From Endomicrobiia bacterium (lineage in GTDB: Bacteria > Elusimicrobiota > Endomicrobiia > Endomicrobiales > Endomicrobiaceae): DNA of 5,170 nt. The stretch spans positions 1 through 5,170 of the forward strand of contig BNVZ01000096.1 of assembly GCA_025998475.1 (NCBI GenBank). The letters are read 5' to 3'. The notes under the pieces are model-generated. The model did not search any database, was not told where the DNA came from, and worked only from the letters and a program-made list of their open reading frames with translations. Made by a program: the position numbers and the translations under genes. Positions 4,784 through 5,170 of the stretch are shown piece by piece (positions within the stretch are counted from its first letter, which is position 1; the number at the start of each line of letters is the position of its first letter).

Positions 4784-5170
4784 TTTTAATCATAGATAAT
4801 TATGACAGCTTTTCTTATAATCTCTACCAATATATTGGAACTATAAATAAAGATGTTAAAGTCATCAAGAATGATGAAATGGCAGTTAAGGAAATAGATA
4901 ATTTGCAATTTACACATTTAGTAATCTCCCCGGGGCCCGGAAGACCAAACGTTGCTGGTATATGCGAAGAAGCAATTAAATATTTTAAAGGGAAGGTTCC
5001 TATACTTGGAGTTTGTTTAGGACATCAAGCTATATGCGAAGTTTTTGGAGCAAGAATTGTATATGCAAAAAAACTAGTACATGGCAAAACAAGCGATATC
5101 CATATTGCTAACGGTAGTCCTATTTTTAAAGGACTTTCTCCTGTTATTGTAGCTGCAAGATACCATTCGC
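4780..5170 (+). CDS. trpG: Anthranilate synthase component II, glutamine amidotransferase (3' end cut by the window edge)
   Basis: 130 codons are visible before the right edge. The class I glutamine amidotransferase removes the amide from glutamine and passes ammonia to TrpE. It starts MILIIDNYDSFSYNL, the family's classic opening. SPGPGRP (50-56) shapes the oxyanion region. GVCLGHQA (77-84) carries the nucleophile C79. HGKTS (101-105) and RYHS (127-130) follow. The triad His-x-Glu lies beyond the edge. The ATG overlaps the trpE stop as ATGA (4780-4783), and GGAGG (4771-4775) lies inside trpE's end, pointing to coupled translation in equal amounts. It could serve folate synthesis as PabA too, since such amidotransferases are sometimes shared; the T-box operon favours tryptophan. 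Confidence 0.95.
   Translation, partial: MILIIDNYDSFSYNLYQYIGTINKDVKVIKNDEMAVKEIDNLQFTHLVISPGPGRPNVAGICEEAIKYFKGKVPILGVCLGHQAICEVFGARIVYAKKLVHGKTSDIHIANGSPIFKGLSPVIVAARYHS

Overview
The window is AT-rich bacterial DNA with short housekeeping genes, visible decay between them and a repeat that occurs twice. The proteins (RuvX, MltG, TrpE, TrpG and a lipoprotein) are bacterial. A tryptophan T-box leader is most common in Firmicutes. The AT-rich codon use, degraded spacers and overall look of the proteins also recall an Endomicrobium-like (Elusimicrobiota) genome. That assignment is a guess from recall and the sequence does not prove it.

Layout: 1-381 (minus) is the 5' part of a lipoprotein gene whose product becomes a Gly/Asn/Ser/Thr repeat tail and runs off the left edge. 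382-1125 has no intact gene. It holds a likely promoter for the lipoprotein, a 200-bp MITE-like element (571-770) with imperfect terminal inverted repeats, a small palindrome, a broken reading frame and a likely promoter for ruvX. 1126-2545 is a two-gene unit, ruvX (RNase H-fold nuclease) and mltG (endolytic murein transglycosylase). 2546-2823 has no recognisable gene. At 2824 a second copy of the 571 element's left end appears, again carrying promoter-like boxes. It lies just upstream of a complete tryptophan T-box riboswitch (about 2975-3285) with a TGG specifier, a TGGC acceptor-binding bulge and an intrinsic terminator. The trp operon follows: trpE (3314-4783) overlaps trpG (4780 to the right edge) by 4 bases in an ATGA junction.

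How it works together: TrpE and TrpG form anthranilate synthase, the first committed step of tryptophan synthesis. The leader should let the operon be read only when uncharged tRNA-Trp accumulates. Transcription may start from boxes in or beside the repeated mobile-element end, which would make that end part of the present trp promoter. This last point is inference. I found no defence system, CRISPR array, tRNA or rRNA gene. The best candidates for something new are the promoter-carrying repeat and the T-box in its genomic setting.
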